From a bacterium (GTDB lineage Bacteria; Planctomycetota; JACOTG01; JAUIME01), in contig JAUIME010000266.1 of NCBI GenBank assembly GCA_030433195.1, forward strand, positions 1-7,043: 7,043 bases of DNA, in the 5' to 3' direction. Positions within the stretch are counted from its first letter, which is position 1. Each line of letters opens with the position of its first letter. This document shows positions 4,244-7,043 of this stretch, piece by piece. Under the pieces are notes generated by a model. The model had not been told where the DNA came from, did no database searches, and saw nothing but the letters and a program-made list of their open reading frames with translations. The translations under genes were made by a program, and so were the position numbers.

Positions 4244-7043
4244 CTACTGCAGCTTGTCCTCGAGCGCTTGCAGCGCCTTGGTCTCGTCGAGCGCGCCGAT
4301 CATGTCGAACACGACCGAGCCCTTCTCGACGAGGAACGTACTCGGGAAGAGCATGTTGGTCTGCTGCGCGAAGGCCGGTGCGTAGCGGTTGTACGCCGTG
4401 CGGACCACCGTGAGGCCCGTTGCGCGCGCCTTCTCGACCTTGTCGTCGTCGACCGGTTCGATGAGGAACACGACCACGTCGAGGTCTTCGTGCAGGCCGT
4501 CGATCTTCTTCAAGAGCGCGAGGTGCTCGTCGTAGTTGGGCAGCCAAGTCTTCACGAACGAGGCGAGGAACGTCGACTCGTAGAGCTTCTCGGACGTGAC
4601 GGGGCGACCCTCGATGTCGCGATCGGTGAACTGCGGCGCCTTGCGTTCCTTCGCGAAGAAGGTCTGCTTCGGGACGGTCGCACGCGAGTCGGACGCGAGT
4701 TCGGTCTGCTTGCCGGCCTCGATCGCTTCCTTGCGGTCGATCCCGTGACCTTCGCGCAAGAAGTACGTGTGGTCGGCCGCGAGCTTCTCGAACGTCTCGC
4801 GCTTGCCCGAAGGCCAGAACACCTCCACGCGCGTCAGCTCGTCGTCGTCGCCGAGCCCGAAGAACAGCTCGCGCGCGGACTGCGACTGGAAGCCGTTCGC
4901 GGAGCGCACTTCGGCCATCTGGAACGCGTCGTCGCCGTGGCGAATCTCGACGCGCGTGCCGATCGCGTCGCGGTTCGATTCGGTGCCCGTGAGCCGGAAG
5001 AACACGCGGTGGCGTCCTTCGGCCGGGATCTCGTTGCGGTAGCACTGCAGCAAGCGTCGCTGCAGGTTCTTGATGACGATGTCGAGATCGCCGTCGCGGT
5101 CGAGGTCGCCGATGCCGAAGCTGCGCGCATCGATGTCGGAGTCGATCCCCGACACGGCACCGAGCTCGTCGAACCGATCGCCGCGGTTCTCGAAGTAGAA
5201 GTTGCGTTCGAATCCGTTCAGCGAGAACGTGCTGTTGAAAGCGAGCGACGCGGACTGGATGAGGTTGCGGTCGCCGAAGTTGTCGATGTCTTTCTGGGTG
5301 GTGTACTTCACGCGGTCTTGCACGAGCTTCGCACGGTGCGCGGCGCTCTTGTCTTCTTCTACGCAGGGCGCGAGAACCTCGCGCCAGTAGAACGTTCAGC
5401 AATCTTTGGATTCGACGCCCGAGTAGTATCCGTTCACGACCACGAGGTCGAGATCGGCATCGGCGTCGAAGTCGGCGAAGTCGGCGTTCCAGGCCCACTG
5501 GCAATTGTTGACGCCGAGGTCTTCCGCGACCGACGGCGTGAACTTGCCCGATTCGGTCCCGCGGAACAGCACGTTGCCGAGCGTGAGCTTCCACAGCAGC
5601 TTCATGTCCTCGTCGCTGACGAGGTCCTTGGCGGTCGAGAGCACGCGCTGCCCGGTGCTCGACTGCATGTTCGTGACGTAGAGGTCCCAGTGCGTGTCGC
5701 GATCGTAATCGACGAAGGTCGCGCCCATGCCGTTGCCGACGTCGAGGATGCCGAGCTCCTCGGCGCGATCGACGAACGTGCCGTCGCCCTGGTTCACGTA
5801 GAAGTTGTTCGGTCCGAAGTCGTTCGCGACGTAGATGTCGGGCCAGAGATCCTTGTTCCAGTCCGTCACCGCGACCGCGTAGCTCCAGTACGTGTCCTTG
5901 CCGAGTCCGGCCGGGTCGGTGACCTCGGTGAACTTCAGCTTGCCGTCGTTGCGGTAGAGGACGTTCTTCTCGCCGTGCGTCGCGTTGTAGGGGTGATGCT
6001 CGCCCTTGCGGTACGCCTCGCCGAAGCCGTAGTTGACGACGTAGATGTCGAGGTCGCCGTCGCGGTCGTAGTCGAGCATCACGGGCGTCATCGAGGCGCC
6101 CTTGCGCTTCACGCCGGCCGGCGTCGTGATCTCGCGGAACTTGCCTTCGCCGAGGTTCTCGAACAGCGAGTTCGCGTTGAGCGGAATCGACGGGTGATGG
6201 TGCGGCGCGCGGCACAGGAACAAGTCGGCGTCGCCGTCGTTGTCGAGGTCGCCGAAGACCGCGCCGCGCGTCCCGCCGACGCTGACGATCCCGCTGCCTT
6301 CGATCTCGTTGGTGAACGTCCCGTCCCCCCGGTTCATGAACAGGCCGAAGTTGCCGTAGGCGTCGGGCATGAAGACGTCGAGATCGCCGTCGCCGTCGAT
6401 GTCGTACACGCACACGCCGCCGTAGTCGTACTGGGTCGCGTTCTCGGCGAGGTGGATGTTGCCGAGGCCCGTGATCGAGCAGAACGGCGACTCGGTGGCG
6501 TAGAGTCCCGCCGACGTGGTGACTTCGCGGAACAACGACTTCGGCGCGTTGCGCTGCTCGCGCTCGATGAGGTACATGCGATCGACGAACCAGTCGCTCG
6601 ATTCGTCGGCGCGGCGGAACGCCACGCGCCACACGAGGTGCTCGTGGTGGATCGAACCGTCCGAGCGGATCGCGCGCAGGTCGGTCTTCATCTTCGCGTG
6701 CACGCGGCGCGAGTGGCTCGTGCCGAGATACTTCTTGACCTTGCAGAAGCCGTCGTAGACGAGCGAGAAGTTCGCGAAGTACTCGCCGGCCGCTTTCTCG
6801 AACGCTTCGCGTCCGGAGAGGAACGTCTTCGAGGGGCCCGTCGTGATCGCGTCGACGCCGTCGGAATCGGAGAGGATCCCGGCGAACATCGATCCTGTCA
6901 CGTCTTCGGCGAGCACCGCCGCGAACGCGGCGGCGTCGCGCGCTTCGAACGCGATCTCGAACTTCTGGGCGACGTCCTTGAGGTCGAGGTCGAGCGTTTC
7001 GAGCGAGTAGTCGAACGCGCCCGATCCGATCGCTTGGCCGAGG
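4244..7043 (-). CDS. CRTAC1/UnbV-like beta-propeller protein with in-frame UGA, candidate selenoprotein, 5'-partial
   Basis: One reading frame runs from the window edge (7042) to TAG at 4244-4246, giving 932 visible residues, interrupted only by TGA at codon 549 (5396-5398). Domains in visible numbering: an NTF2/SnoaL-like region (about 15-165); seven FG-GAP/VCBS Asp-rich motifs such as DIDGDGDLD (214-222), DLDNDGDAD (265), DYDRDGDLD (324), DWNKDLWPD (394), DYDRDTHWD (445), DFDADADLD (524) and, after the TGA, DLDRDGDLD (646); an ASPIC/UnbV domain (694-763; VEVFWPSG); and a thioredoxin/AhpC-like domain (about 801-928) with TWLPNYDEH where a CxxC would be expected. Seven repeats suggest a seven-bladed calcium-binding beta-propeller, and the TGA falls between blades 6 and 7. 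Such proteins are usually exported; the N-terminus is not visible. The frame reads KDC-[UGA]-TFYWREV with a SECIS-like hairpin directly after. Alternatives are a nonsense mutation or a sequencing error, but the hairpin argues for selenocysteine. Cellular role unknown. Confidence 0.85.
5357..5392 (-). promoter_or_regulatory. Bacterial SECIS-like stem-loop
   Basis: The stem-loop begins 3 nt after the UGA. The lower stem is UUCUAC (5392-5387) with GUAGAA (5362-5357), 6 perfect pairs. A single unpaired U (5386) opposes CUGC (5366-5363). The upper stem is GGCGCGAG (5385-5378) with CUCGCGCC (5374-5367), 8 perfect pairs, closed by GUU (5377-5375). The apex thus presents AGGUUCU, with GGUU 18-21 nt after the UGA. 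Bacterial SECIS elements sit within the coding region just after UGA and carry an apical G/GU loop read by SelB; in E. coli fdhF the apical GGU lies at nearly the same distance (from memory). There is no U-tract, so it is not an intrinsic terminator. Confidence 0.7.
5396..5398 (-). other. In-frame TGA, candidate selenocysteine codon
   Basis: On the - strand the codons read GAT TGC TGA ACG TTC TAC TGG. The TGA follows a Cys codon and precedes TFYWREV. The same frame is open for 548 codons upstream to the window edge and 383 sense codons downstream to a TAG, with one domain architecture spanning both parts. From memory, unverified, related CRTAC1-type proteins have a DL-C-SFFWRQV-like segment here, which would place this codon at a Cys position. 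Confidence 0.72.

Noticed and set aside
4229..4244. Small hairpin GCCCG/CGGGC just after the stop of the UnbV-like gene
   Set aside because: Only 5 bp with a 6-nt loop and no U-tract, inside a 35-bp gap to the next co-directional gene. It is too weak to call a terminator.
4244..5323. The part after the TGA as a separate gene starting at GTG 5323
   Set aside because: A start there would drop TFYWREVLAPC and begin inside the propeller with only one blade. The frame is continuous with the upstream part, and I see no ribosome binding site that justifies an internal start.
5357..5392. Stem-loop after the TGA as a transcription terminator
   Set aside because: There is no U-tract, and the frame continues for several hundred conserved codons beyond it.
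3525..6632. A 1035-codon open frame on the - strand that contains the spermidine-synthase-like protein as its C-terminal part
   Set aside because: Only the last 227 residues look like a protein family. The upstream 800 residues are Arg-rich, lack domains and overlap the UnbV-like gene in another frame. High GC makes such shadow frames long.

Overview
The window is very GC-rich bacterial DNA carrying four genes and one long intergenic region rich in repeats. A large secreted-type FG-GAP/VCBS plus ASPIC/UnbV protein, an IcmF-type acyl-CoA mutase and a FabY-like ketosynthase on GC-rich DNA suggest a planctomycete or another large-genome environmental bacterium. This placement is inference; no rRNA or marker gene is present.

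Layout. Bases 1-641 (+) hold the C-terminal 212 residues of a fused isobutyryl-CoA mutase (IcmF). Bases 642-1492 form a non-coding gap between convergent genes. It holds two copies of a 160-bp hairpin element (666-825 on +, 1310-1469 on -), each 23-24 nt downstream of a stop codon and in the sense orientation of that gene. Between them lie a degenerate pentanucleotide array (862-994) and a G-run heptanucleotide array (994-1037). Bases 1493-3400 (-) encode a FabY-like beta-ketoacyl-ACP synthase with a complete Cys-His-Lys-His active site. Bases 3525-4208 (-) encode a small spermidine-synthase-like protein. Bases 4244-7043 (-) encode a large multidomain CRTAC1/UnbV-like protein whose 5' end lies beyond the window.

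The main discovery candidate is in the last gene. Its reading frame holds one in-frame TGA (5396-5398), and the same frame stays open on both sides through recognisable domains. Directly downstream of the TGA is a bacterial-SECIS-like stem-loop: an 8-bp perfect upper stem, a 6-bp perfect lower stem and an apical GGUU about 18 nt from the UGA. The simplest reading is one selenoprotein of at least 932 residues, with Sec next to a Cys in a loop between the sixth and seventh blades of a beta-propeller. Standard gene calling would split it into two proteins.

The second candidate is the pair of 160-bp elements. Their closing 27-bp stems differ in sequence but keep base pairing through several two-sided substitutions, while the interior is about 88% identical and holds three small hairpins conserved in both copies. 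This looks like a structured 3'-UTR RNA or a non-autonomous hairpin element.

How the genes relate: the selenoprotein candidate and the spermidine-synthase-like gene are 35 bp apart and probably co-transcribed. fabY probably has its own promoter in the 124-bp gap upstream of it. icmF and fabY both act on acyl-CoA/acyl-ACP substrates but converge and are not in one operon.
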